Shown here: positions 1 through 7,841 of the stretch, in pieces
How positions within the stretch are numbered: position 1 is the first letter of the stretch
Layout: each line of letters begins with the position of its first letter
Assembly (NCBI GenBank): GCA_964409165.1
Contig: CAYPCH010000051.1
Location: 1-24,665, forward strand
Source: CAYPCH01 sp964409165
GTDB lineage: Bacteria; Bacillota; Clostridia; Acetivibrionales; Acetivibrionaceae
Direction: 5' to 3'
DNA length: 24,665 nt
The notes under the pieces: model-generated
Databases searched by the model: none
What the model was told of the DNA's origin: nothing
Seen by the model: the letters and a program-made list of their open reading frames with translations, nothing else
Made by a program: the position numbers and the translations under genes

Positions 1-36
1 TTAAAAAAACTGGAAGAGATTATTGATAAAGACTAA
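1..36 (+). CDS. 3' end of an upstream gene (partial)
   Basis: Frame 1 reads LKKLEEIIDKD and then a TAA stop at 34-36. The charged, helical tail looks like a real protein C-terminus, but eleven residues are too few to identify a family. In many clostridia a PDZ or S41-type processing protease gene precedes uvrB; that is only a guess here. No clear terminator separates it from the uvrB promoter. Confidence 0.4.
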   Translation, partial: LKKLEEIIDKD

Positions 37-64
37 TTTTCATGCGTTAGCCGTGGAATTTCCC

Positions 65-78
65 CAAACATATGTTTG
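65..78. promoter_or_regulatory. LexA/DinR-like operator candidate at uvrB
   Basis: A perfect 14-bp palindrome, CAAACATATGTTTG, overlaps the first bases of the uvrB -35 hexamer (76-81). The Gram-positive SOS box has the form CGAAC-N4-GTTCG; this site keeps the AAC-ATAT-GTT core but has A for G at the second position and the matching T on the other side. uvrB is a classical SOS gene, which supports the reading. Binding by LexA is inferred. Confidence 0.5.
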
Positions 79-103
79 AATATAGTTGGCTTTGTGGTAT
101 AAT
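76..103 (+). promoter_or_regulatory. Promoter of uvrB
   Basis: TTGAAT (76-81) and a perfect TATAAT (98-103) are separated by 16 bp, a housekeeping sigma-factor promoter. It lies about 40 bp before the uvrB start, and an AGGGGG ribosome binding site follows at 131-136. Confidence 0.75.
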
Positions 104-145
104 TAATTGAAATAATTTATCCAAAGATCCAGGGGGATATTAGTA

Positions 146-2125
146 ATGCCTGAATTTAAGATTGTATCCGAATACAAGCCTTGCGGGGATCAGCCCAAGG
201 CTGTTGATAAATTGGTTGAAGGAATAAACAGGGGATGCAGGGGACAAACCCTTTTAGGAGTTACCGGATCAGGTAAGACATTTACCATGGCCAATGTAAT
301 TGAAAGGGTTCAGAAGCCAACGCTGGTAATAGCTCATAATAAAACTCTTGCGGCACAGCTTTGCAGCGAATTCAAGGAGTTTTTTCCTGATAATTGTGTT
401 GAGTACTTTGTCAGTTATTACGATTATTATCAGCCCGAGGCATACATTCCTTCCACTGATACTTATATTGAAAAGGACTCTTCAATAAATGATGAAATAG
501 ATAAATTGAGGCATTCTGCTACTGCGGCTCTTTTTGAAAGGAGAGACGTTATAATAGTTGCCAGCGTGTCCTGCATATATGGATTGGGAGACCCTGAGGA
601 TTATACCGACTTGATGCTTTCGTTAAGACCCGGTATGCAAAAGGACAGGGATGAAATTATCAGAAAACTTGTGGATATCCAGTATGACAGGAATGAAATT
701 GATTTCAAAAGGGGAAAATTCAGAGCAAGGGGAGATGTTCTGGATATTTTTCCTGTTTCATCATCAGACAGGGTTATACGTGTTGAGTTTTTTGGAGATG
801 AAATAGAAAGAATCACCGAAATAGATTCACTTACAGGGGAAATATTGGGAATAAGATCTCATGTGGCTGTTTTTCCTGCTTCCCACTATGCTACTACCAG
901 AACAAAGATGGAAAGGGCTATGGTTTCCATTGAACAGGAACTTGATGAGCGGCTTAAGGAGCTTAAGTCTGAAGGTAGGCTTTTGGAAGCTCAAAGACTT
1001 GAGCAGAGGACAAGATATGACTTGGAAATGATGCAGGAAATTGGTTTCTGTCAGGGAATAGAGAACTATTCAAGGCACATGAGCGGGCGAAAACCCGGAA
1101 GTGCTCCTTTTACACTTATTGATTATTTTCCAGAGGACTATCTTATGATAATTGATGAGTCGCATGTTACAGTTTCTCAGGTAGGAGCCATGTACAACGG
1201 CGACAGGTCAAGGAAGGAGTCACTTGTGGAGTATGGGTTCAGGCTTCCTTCGGCATTTGATAACAGACCTCTGAAGTTTAAGGAATTTGAACAGCGAATA
1301 AATCAGATTGTATTTGTCAGTGCAACTCCCGCAAAATACGAAAAGGAGAATTCCGGACAGATTGTTGAGCAGATAATAAGGCCTACCGGGTTGGTTGATC
1401 CTGAAGTCATAGTAAGGCCTGTAAAGGGGCAGATTGATGACCTTATAGGAGAAATAAATGAGAGAGCGGTTAAAAATCAGCGTGTACTTGTTACAACCCT
1501 TACAAAAAAGATGTCCGAAGACCTTACAGACTATTTGAAGGAACTGGACTTTAAGGTAAAGTACCTGCACTCTGATATAGATACCCTTGAAAGAATGGAG
1601 ATAATAAGGGACTTGAGGCTGGGGGTTTTTGACGTTTTGATAGGCATAAACCTCTTAAGGGAGGGATTGGATCTGCCGGAGGTTACACTTGTAGCTATTC
1701 TCGACGCTGACAAGGAAGGTTTCCTGCGTTCAGAAACGTCGTTGATTCAGACAATAGGAAGAGCAGCAAGAAATGTTGAAGGTAAGGTAATAATGTATGC
1801 AGATGTAGTTACCGAATCTATGAGGAAAGCTATAAGTGAGACAAACAGAAGAAGAAAAATTCAGATGGAGTACAACATTTCCCACGGTATTACCCCAAAA
1901 AGCATACAGAAATCTGTGAGAGATGTAATCGAGGCAACAAAGGTTGCTGAGGATGAGGCAAAATATTCAGTGAACCATATAGCGGATTCAATGCATAAGG
2001 AAGAAATAGCTGAATTTATTGACAAGCTTAAAAAAGAAATGAAAACTGCTGCAGCGGATTTGCAGTTTGAGAGGGCGGCGGAGCTAAGAGATAAAATCAC
2101 TGAGCTTAAAAAGAAACTCTTATAA
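146..2125 (+). CDS. uvrB: UvrABC excinuclease subunit B
   Basis: UvrB is the damage-verification helicase of nucleotide excision repair. It is loaded on DNA by UvrA, clamps the damaged strand and recruits UvrC for incision. The 659-residue length is normal for the family. Walker A is GVTGSGKT at residues 38-45. The tyrosine-rich beta-hairpin that wedges between strands begins at about residue 92 (YDYYQPEAYIP). The Walker B-like DESH box is at 337-340. Helicase motifs near the end of domain 3 include the GINLLREGLDLPEV and QTIGRAARN blocks, and a UVR motif (residues about 624-659) forms the UvrC/UvrA contact. The ATG start has an AGGGGG site 9 nt upstream. uvrA follows 78 bp later on the same strand, so the pair is probably co-transcribed. 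The promoter and a possible SOS box lie just upstream. Confidence 0.98.
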   Translation: MPEFKIVSEYKPCGDQPKAVDKLVEGINRGCRGQTLLGVTGSGKTFTMANVIERVQKPTLVIAHNKTLAAQLCSEFKEFFPDNCVEYFVSYYDYYQPEAYIPSTDTYIEKDSSINDEIDKLRHSATAALFERRDVIIVASVSCIYGLGDPEDYTDLMLSLRPGMQKDRDEIIRKLVDIQYDRNEIDFKRGKFRARGDVLDIFPVSSSDRVIRVEFFGDEIERITEIDSLTGEILGIRSHVAVFPASHYATTRTKMERAMVSIEQELDERLKELKSEGRLLEAQRLEQRTRYDLEMMQEIGFCQGIENYSRHMSGRKPGSAPFTLIDYFPEDYLMIIDESHVTVSQVGAMYNGDRSRKESLVEYGFRLPSAFDNRPLKFKEFEQRINQIVFVSATPAKYEKENSGQIVEQIIRPTGLVDPEVIVRPVKGQIDDLIGEINERAVKNQRVLVTTLTKKMSEDLTDYLKELDFKVKYLHSDIDTLERMEIIRDLRLGVFDVLIGINLLREGLDLPEVTLVAILDADKEGFLRSETSLIQTIGRAARNVEGKVIMYADVVTESMRKAISETNRRRKIQMEYNISHGITPKSIQKSVRDVIEATKVAEDEAKYSVNHIADSMHKEEIAEFIDKLKKEMKTAAADLQFERAAELRDKITELKKKLL

Positions 2126-2137
2126 AAAGAAACTTTT

Positions 2138-2180
2138 ATATTGAAAAATTATATTGAAAAATTATATTAAAAAATTATAT
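2138..2180 (+). repeat. 13-bp tandem repeat, three copies, between uvrB and uvrA
   Basis: ATATTGAAAAATT occurs at 2138-2150 and 2151-2163 without a difference, then as ATATTAAAAAATT at 2164-2176, followed by ATAT. It fills most of the 78-bp spacer. No terminator is visible, so the repeat probably lies in a uvrB-uvrA transcript. Confidence 0.9.
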
Positions 2181-2203
2181 ATTTAGTGAGCAGGTGTTTA
2201 TTT

Positions 2204-5053
2204 ATGATAAAGAACAGTATTGTTATAAAAGGTGCGAGGGAGCACAATTTAAAGAATATTGATGTTGATATTCCAAGAGACAAGTTTGTAGTGGTGACCG
2301 GATTAAGCGGTTCAGGCAAGTCGTCTCTTGCATTTGATACAATTTATGCAGAAGGGCAGAGACGTTATGTAGAGTCCTTGTCTGCGTACGCAAGACAATT
2401 TTTGGGACAGATGGAAAAACCAGATGTAGACTATATAGAAGGTTTGTCCCCGGCAATATCCATTGATCAGAAGACCACCAGCAGGAATCCCCGTTCAACT
2501 GTCGGAACGGTAACCGAGATACATGACTATTTAAGGCTTTTGTATGCGAGGATAGGTGTTCCGCACTGTCATGTATGTGGAAAAGAGATTTCACAGCAGA
2601 CTGTAGACCAGATGGTTGACCATATTATGGAACTTGAAGAGGGGACAAGAATACAACTTCTGTCTCCAGTGGTCAGAGGGCGAAAAGGCGAATACCACAA
2701 GCTTATTGAGGATATGAAAAAAGGCGGGTATGTAAGAGTCAGGGTGGATGGAGAGATAATGGATGTAAATGATCCTATAAGCCTTGATAAAAACAAAAAG
2801 CATAACATTGAGATTGTAGTGGACAGGCTTGTAGTAAGACCTGATATACGAAAGAGGCTTGCAGACTCTATTGAGACAGTGCTTCATTTAAGTAGCGGCA
2901 TTTTAATTATTGATGTGGTTGGAAAGGAAGAGCTCTTATTCAGCCAGAATTTTGCATGTAACGATTGCGGTGTAAGTATTGAAGAGCTTACACCTAGAAT
3001 GTTTTCATTCAACAACCCATATGGAGCGTGTCCGGCATGCAGTGGTCTTGGTACTTTGCTTAAAATAGACCCTGATCTGGTTATACCCGACAGATCCATG
3101 TCCCTTGCCGAAGGAGCAGTCAAGGCAGGAGGATGGAATATAGCAAATGAAGATGGCTATGCCAGAATGTATATCAATGCTCTTGCAGAGCGCTACAAGT
3201 TTAGTGCGAATACTCCCGTTGAAGAGCTTGCACCACATATAGTCGATATACTGCTTTATGGAAACAACGGTGAAAAAATAAAGGTTAATTATGAAAAGGA
3301 ATATGGAAAGGGTTCTTTCATGACACCATTTGAGGGTATAATCAACAGCATGGAAAGGCGGTACAAGGAGACCCAATCAGAAGGAATGAAGCAATATTAT
3401 GAGTCCTTTATGAGCAACAACCCATGCCCTGAGTGCAAGGGTGCAAGACTTAAGAAAGAAAGTCTCGCAGTTACAGTCGGGGATAAAAACGTATTTGAAG
3501 TGTCTTCCATTCCGGTAGGTGAGATTAAAAGGTTTTTTGATGAGATTAATCTTACCGAACGCCAGAAATTTATTGCTTATCAGATTCTTAAAGAGATAAA
3601 TCAAAGGCTTGGATTTCTAGTTGATGTGGGTCTTGAATATCTTACACTTTCAAGATCTGCAGGAACACTTTCGGGTGGGGAGGCACAGAGAATTAGACTG
3701 GCAACTCAGATAGGTTCCGGACTGATGGGGGTATTGTATATATTGGATGAACCTAGTATAGGGTTGCATCAGAGGGATAACGACAAGCTTCTCAAGACTC
3801 TGAAAAGAATGAGAGATTTGGGCAATACACTAATTGTTGTTGAGCATGATGAGGATACCATGAATGCAGCAGACTATATAATAGATTTAGGTCCGGGACC
3901 CGGTATGCGTGGCGGTGAAATAGTTGCCCAAGGAACGATAGAAGAAATCAAGAACAACTCCAATTCAATTACGGGGCAGTACCTAAGCGGAAGGAAAAAG
4001 ATAGAGGTGCCCGGGAAAAGGAGAAAGCCTAATGGCAAATGGCTGGAGGTTGTAGGTGCAAGAGAAAACAATTTAAAAAATATTAATGTGAAAATTCCTT
4101 TGGGGGTTTTTACCTGTGTTACAGGGGTATCAGGGTCAGGCAAAAGTTCTCTTGTAAACGAAATATTGTACAAGAAGCTTGCAAACGACCTGAACAGAGC
4201 CAGGTTAAGGCCGGGTGAGCATGAGTCAATTAAGGGGGTTGAGTACCTTGATAAGGTAATAGAGATCGACCAGTCACCCATTGGACGTACTCCAAGGTCA
4301 AACCCGGGAACATACACGGGTGTATTTGATTATATCAGGGAGATTTTTTCAGGTGCCACCGAGGCAAAAATGAGAGGCTATAAGTCCAGTCGGTTCAGTT
4401 TTAATGTTAAGGGAGGACGGTGCGAGGCATGTAGTGGTGATGGAATAATTAAAATTGGAATGCATTTTCTGCCTGATATATATGTTCCGTGTGAAGTTTG
4501 CAAGGGAAAAAGGTATAACCGGGAGACTTTGGAAGTAAAGTATAAAGGAAAAAACATAGCAGATATTCTTGATATGACTGTTGAAGAAGCTCTGGAGTTT
4601 TTTAAGCACATACCAAGAATACAGAAAAAGATTCAAACCTTGTACGATGTTGGTTTGGGGTATATAAAAATAGGACAGTCATCTACAACGTTATCAGGAG
4701 GAGAGGCTCAGAGGGTAAAGCTTGCAACTGAGCTTTCAAGAAGAAGTACCGGAAAAACGATGTATATACTTGATGAGCCTACAACAGGTCTTCATACAGC
4801 AGATGTTCACAAGCTTATAGACATACTGCAAAGACTTGTTGATGCCGGGAATACAGTGGTAGTAATTGAACATAACCTTGATGTTATCAAGACATCGGAT
4901 TATATAATAGATTTAGGACCGGAAGGTGGAAATAAAGGCGGGAATGTAGTTGTTCTGGGTACACCTGAGGAGGTAACTTTAAACAGTGAATCATATACGG
5001 GTCGTTTTCTAAGTAAAATATTACAGGATCGGGCTTTAAAACTTGAACTATAG
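2204..5053 (+). CDS. uvrA: UvrABC excinuclease subunit A
   Basis: UvrA is the ATPase dimer that scans DNA for lesions and loads UvrB. Two ABC ATPase modules are visible: Walker A GLSGSGKS at residues 33-40 with signature LSGGEAQRIRLA from 489, and Walker A GVSGSGKS from 641 with signature LSGGEAQRVKLA from 830. Cysteine pairs of the zinc modules include CHVC (from 122), CNDC, CPAC, CPEC, CEAC and CEVC. The reading frame is open from a GTG at 2186, but ATG 2204 is preferred: a CAGGTG ribosome site ends 7 nt before it, and the protein then starts MIKNSIVIKGAREHNLKN as the family does. At 949 residues the length is typical. It directly follows uvrB. Confidence 0.97.
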   Translation: MIKNSIVIKGAREHNLKNIDVDIPRDKFVVVTGLSGSGKSSLAFDTIYAEGQRRYVESLSAYARQFLGQMEKPDVDYIEGLSPAISIDQKTTSRNPRSTVGTVTEIHDYLRLLYARIGVPHCHVCGKEISQQTVDQMVDHIMELEEGTRIQLLSPVVRGRKGEYHKLIEDMKKGGYVRVRVDGEIMDVNDPISLDKNKKHNIEIVVDRLVVRPDIRKRLADSIETVLHLSSGILIIDVVGKEELLFSQNFACNDCGVSIEELTPRMFSFNNPYGACPACSGLGTLLKIDPDLVIPDRSMSLAEGAVKAGGWNIANEDGYARMYINALAERYKFSANTPVEELAPHIVDILLYGNNGEKIKVNYEKEYGKGSFMTPFEGIINSMERRYKETQSEGMKQYYESFMSNNPCPECKGARLKKESLAVTVGDKNVFEVSSIPVGEIKRFFDEINLTERQKFIAYQILKEINQRLGFLVDVGLEYLTLSRSAGTLSGGEAQRIRLATQIGSGLMGVLYILDEPSIGLHQRDNDKLLKTLKRMRDLGNTLIVVEHDEDTMNAADYIIDLGPGPGMRGGEIVAQGTIEEIKNNSNSITGQYLSGRKKIEVPGKRRKPNGKWLEVVGARENNLKNINVKIPLGVFTCVTGVSGSGKSSLVNEILYKKLANDLNRARLRPGEHESIKGVEYLDKVIEIDQSPIGRTPRSNPGTYTGVFDYIREIFSGATEAKMRGYKSSRFSFNVKGGRCEACSGDGIIKIGMHFLPDIYVPCEVCKGKRYNRETLEVKYKGKNIADILDMTVEEALEFFKHIPRIQKKIQTLYDVGLGYIKIGQSSTTLSGGEAQRVKLATELSRRSTGKTMYILDEPTTGLHTADVHKLIDILQRLVDAGNTVVVIEHNLDVIKTSDYIIDLGPEGGNKGGNVVVLGTPEEVTLNSESYTGRFLSKILQDRALKLEL

Positions 5054-5199
5054 AAAAACCGTGAAGAAACTTTGTTATTATCATATATGGAAAGTTAAAT
5101 TTGTATATTTATCCGGGCAGATGATATCGCGCTCGGAATATGGTTAGACCATTTATTAGATGTGTGATATACTTAAAATATGTAATTTTTATAAGTTTA

Positions 5200-5220
5200 T
5201 TTACACTTTACACTTTACAC
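5200..5220 (+). repeat. TTTACAC heptamer, three tandem copies
   Basis: Three perfect copies of TTTACAC (5200-5206, 5207-5213, 5214-5220) plus a partial TTT lie about 50 bp upstream of the clpE-like promoter. The motif does not match the CtsR heptad (GGTCAAA). The rest of the 5054-5267 spacer shows no gene and no clear terminator. Confidence 0.85.
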
Positions 5221-5267
5221 TTTGCTAATATTTAGTTTATTATAAAAGATAAATAAAAGTAAAAACG

Positions 5268-5296
5268 TTGGCATAAAGTAGGAGAAAAGGTATAAT
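5268..5296 (+). promoter_or_regulatory. Promoter of the clpE-like gene
   Basis: TTGGCA (5268-5273) and TATAAT (5291-5296) are 17 bp apart, a near-consensus housekeeping promoter. The leader to the start codon is about 60 nt. No CtsR operator or CIRCE inverted repeat overlaps it. Confidence 0.8.
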
Positions 5297-5364
5297 GTAT
5301 AGTGTTTTATTACGCAGTTCTAAATGCGGCAGCTCTTAACCGGGCTTGATAGGAGATGGTAGTT

Positions 5365-7689
5365 ATGATGATGTGTTCCGCTTGTAAAGAAAATTTGGCA
5401 GTCGTTTTTATAACTAAAATAAAAGACGGAAAGCAGACACAGGAAGGACTATGCTTTTCATGTGCAAAGAAGCAGGGAATTCAACCTATAAATCAGCTTT
5501 TGGAGCAAACAGGAATATCCGATGAAGAGATAGATGACCTTAATAAACAAATGGGAAGCTTGTTTGAAGATATGGATATAAATAATTTGTCAGATACGGG
5601 AAATCAAAACTCGTTAAATCCTTTTATGAATTTGATAAACAAATCCTTTTTAAAGCATGGTAATTCCAATGCTAAAGAAGAAGAAAAGGATTCAAAGGAT
5701 GAAGATTCAAGAGATGAAAAGGAAGGCAAGGAAAGCAAAAACAATACAAGGACAAAGACTCAGGAAAAAAAAGTTCCCAAAAAGAAAAAGTATCTTGATA
5801 CCTATGGGAACAACCTCATAGAAAAGGCAAAAGAAGGAAAAATAGACCGAGTTATTGGAAGATACCGGGAAATAGACAGGATTATTCAGATATTGAACAG
5901 AAGGAACAAGAACAACCCAGTGCTGATAGGTGAACCGGGGGTAGGTAAAACAGCAATTGCAGAAGGGTTGGCCGTAAGGATAGTCGAAAGGGATGTTCCT
6001 GCTAAGCTTTTCAATACCGAAATATATGTACTAGATCTTACTGGCATTGTTGCCGGTACCCAATTCAGAGGTCAGTTTGAAAGCCGTATGAAAGGTATTA
6101 TTGAAGAGACTAAGTCTTTAGGCAATGTTATACTTGTAATAGATGAGCTCCATAACATAATGGGGGCAGGTGAAGCGGAAGGGGCAATGAATGCGGCCAA
6201 TATTCTGAAGCCTGCTTTGGCTAAAGGAGAAATACAGGTAATAGGTGCAACTACACTTAACGAATACAGAAAACACATTGAAAAAGATTCTGCTTTAGAG
6301 AGAAGGTTTCAGCCTGTTATGGTTGATGAACCTTCTGTTGAGGAAACCATTGAAATACTAAAGGGTATTAAGGACTATTACGAAAGCTATCATAGGGTGA
6401 AAATATCTGATGAAGTGATAAAAGCTACCGTAGTTCTGTCCGAGAGGTATATTACCGACAGATTTCTGCCAGACAAGGCGATAGACGTCCTTGATGAGGC
6501 AGGTTCAAGGGCAAATATAAAAAACGTAGGTTTGATTGAGTTTGAAGCTATAAAAGATGAACTCAAGAAGGTTCAGGAGGAAAAGGAAACGGCAATTTCT
6601 GCAGATTCTATTGAAGATTACCAGAAGGCCGCCGATTTGAAGGTAAGAGAGTGTAAACTTTTGCAGCAGATAAAGGAAATGGAATATAAAAATAAGGATA
6701 TGGAAATTGATCTTGATGATGTTGCCTATGTAATAGAATCTTGGACCAAGATACCTGTTCAGAGACTTACTGAGATTGAGGCAAAGAAGCTTCTTAATCT
6801 CGAAGAGAGATTGCGTAGCAGGGTTATCGGTCAGGAGGAAGCTGTTAAAAGCGTTGCAAGAGCTATAAGGAGAAATAGGGCAGACTTTAAGAAAAAGAAA
6901 AAACCTTCATCATTTATTTTTGTAGGACCGACAGGGGTTGGAAAGACCGAATTGGTAAGGGCTCTGGCAGTAGAGCTATTTGAAAGTGAGGATGCTCTTA
7001 TCCGTCTTGATATGTCTGAATATATGGAAAAGCATACCGTATCCAAGATGATTGGTTCACCTCCGGGATATGTAGGATATGATGATGGTGGGCAACTTAC
7101 CGAAAAAATCAGAAGGAAACCCTATTCGGTTATTCTGATGGACGAAATAGAAAAAGCCCATCCGGATGTTTTTAATATGCTTTTGCAGATTTTAGAGGAC
7201 GGAAGGATAACCGACAGTCACGGAAGGGTAGTAAGCTTTGAAAATACAGTTGTTATTATGACATCTAATGCAGGGACCAGCATTAAGGCTAACGGAATTG
7301 GGTTTGCCAATAACAGCTATATTGCTCTTGAAAATAAAGTTAAAGATGTTCTGAAGGAAACCTTCAGGCCTGAGTTTTTGAACAGAGTTGATGAAATAAT
7401 TGTATTTAATGAACTGATAAAGGATGAGTTAAGGCAAATTGTCAGGTTAATGCTAAAAGAAGTAATAGATGAAGTTGGGCGGAAAAATATGGAAATAGAT
7501 GTAAAGGACAGTGTTATTGAGTTTATTCTGGAAAAAGGCTATGACCCGAGGTATGGAGCAAGACCTTTAAGGAGGACAATACAGAAGTATATTGAGGATG
7601 AGCTTACTGACAGGTACCTTAAGGGACAGTATAAGGAAGGAAGCAAAATAGTCATAAGTATAAAAAATGAGAATTTGATTTTTGAGTAA
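5365..7689 (+). CDS. clpE: ClpE-type ATP-dependent Clp protease ATPase with N-terminal zinc finger
   Basis: This is a two-ring AAA+ unfoldase that would feed substrates to ClpP. An N-terminal zinc finger uses Cys4, Cys7, Cys30 and Cys33, as in ClpE and McsA. A highly charged linker (about 95-140) replaces the usual Clp N-domain. AAA module 1 has Walker A GEPGVGKT at 189-196; AAA module 2 has GPTGVGKT at 521-528. Between them is a short middle domain with a UVR-like stretch (DYQKAADLKVRECKLLQQI). An IGF tripeptide at 645-647 sits where ClpC carries its ClpP-docking loop, so ClpP partnership is likely. The frame opens at ATG 5356, but that ATG overlaps the AGGAG site (5351-5355). ATG 5365, 9 nt downstream, is preferred and gives 774 residues. 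It is monocistronic, with its own promoter and terminator. ClpC-like is the alternative name; the zinc finger favours ClpE. Confidence 0.9.
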   Translation: MMMCSACKENLAVVFITKIKDGKQTQEGLCFSCAKKQGIQPINQLLEQTGISDEEIDDLNKQMGSLFEDMDINNLSDTGNQNSLNPFMNLINKSFLKHGNSNAKEEEKDSKDEDSRDEKEGKESKNNTRTKTQEKKVPKKKKYLDTYGNNLIEKAKEGKIDRVIGRYREIDRIIQILNRRNKNNPVLIGEPGVGKTAIAEGLAVRIVERDVPAKLFNTEIYVLDLTGIVAGTQFRGQFESRMKGIIEETKSLGNVILVIDELHNIMGAGEAEGAMNAANILKPALAKGEIQVIGATTLNEYRKHIEKDSALERRFQPVMVDEPSVEETIEILKGIKDYYESYHRVKISDEVIKATVVLSERYITDRFLPDKAIDVLDEAGSRANIKNVGLIEFEAIKDELKKVQEEKETAISADSIEDYQKAADLKVRECKLLQQIKEMEYKNKDMEIDLDDVAYVIESWTKIPVQRLTEIEAKKLLNLEERLRSRVIGQEEAVKSVARAIRRNRADFKKKKKPSSFIFVGPTGVGKTELVRALAVELFESEDALIRLDMSEYMEKHTVSKMIGSPPGYVGYDDGGQLTEKIRRKPYSVILMDEIEKAHPDVFNMLLQILEDGRITDSHGRVVSFENTVVIMTSNAGTSIKANGIGFANNSYIALENKVKDVLKETFRPEFLNRVDEIIVFNELIKDELRQIVRLMLKEVIDEVGRKNMEIDVKDSVIEFILEKGYDPRYGARPLRRTIQKYIEDELTDRYLKGQYKEGSKIVISIKNENLIFE

Positions 7690-7700
7690 TTATATATAAC

Positions 7701-7735
7701 AAAAAGCTTCGGAACTCAATGTTCCGAAGCTTTTT
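7701..7735 (+). terminator. Terminator after the clpE-like gene
   Basis: A perfect 15-bp stem (7701-7715 with 7721-7735) has a TCAAT loop and ends in TTTTT on the + strand and on the minus strand, so it can act both ways. It starts 11 bp after the stop codon. It is the first hairpin of the repeated array described under the 7741-7766 entry. Confidence 0.9.
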
Positions 7736-7740
7736 GTTAG

Positions 7741-7766
7741 GCCTCTTGGAGTGAAATGAAAGAGGC
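7741..7766 (+). repeat. Dispersed hairpin element B, copy 1a
   Basis: Stem GCCTCTT (7741-7747) pairs with AAGAGGC (7760-7766) around the 12-nt loop GGAGTGAAATGA. The same stem and nearly the same loop recur at 17259-17284 and, on the minus strand, at 19892-19917, each time after a T-rich run and a TTAG-like tetramer. It lies between two terminator-like hairpins in a convergent intergenic region. Confidence 0.85.
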
Positions 7767-7799
7767 AAAATTGAGTACCCTCGATGGGTACTCAATTTT
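7767..7799 (+). terminator. Second terminator-like hairpin of the array
   Basis: A perfect 14-bp stem (7767-7780 with 7786-7799) with the loop TCGAT is followed by ATTTTTTG. The minus-strand reading also ends in T residues, so it may serve the convergent esterase gene. Its loop centre is 65 bp after the centre of the previous terminator. Confidence 0.8.
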
Positions 7800-7806
7800 A
7801 TTTTTT

Positions 7807-7828
7807 GTCCTCTTGGAATGGAAGAGGC
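7807..7828 (+). repeat. Dispersed hairpin element B, copy 1b (shortened loop)
   Basis: CCTCTT (7809-7814) pairs with AAGAGG (7822-7827) around a shortened GGAATGG loop. It is followed by AAAATTGGGGTAC, the left half of the next GTACC-type hairpin, where the array stops just before the esterase stop codon (7842-7844). Confidence 0.75.
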
Positions 7829-7841
7829 AAAATTGGGGTAC

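Noticed and set aside
2186..2203. GTG at 2186 as the uvrA start
   Set aside because: The ribosome binding site CAGGTG lies after it and is correctly spaced for ATG 2204.
3874..4317. 147-codon minus-strand open frame inside uvrA
   Set aside because: A shadow of a strongly conserved gene, without a ribosome site or recognisable domain.
5200..5296. CtsR or CIRCE heat-shock operator before the clpE-like gene
   Set aside because: Neither the GGTCAAA heptad pair nor the CIRCE inverted repeat is present on either strand.
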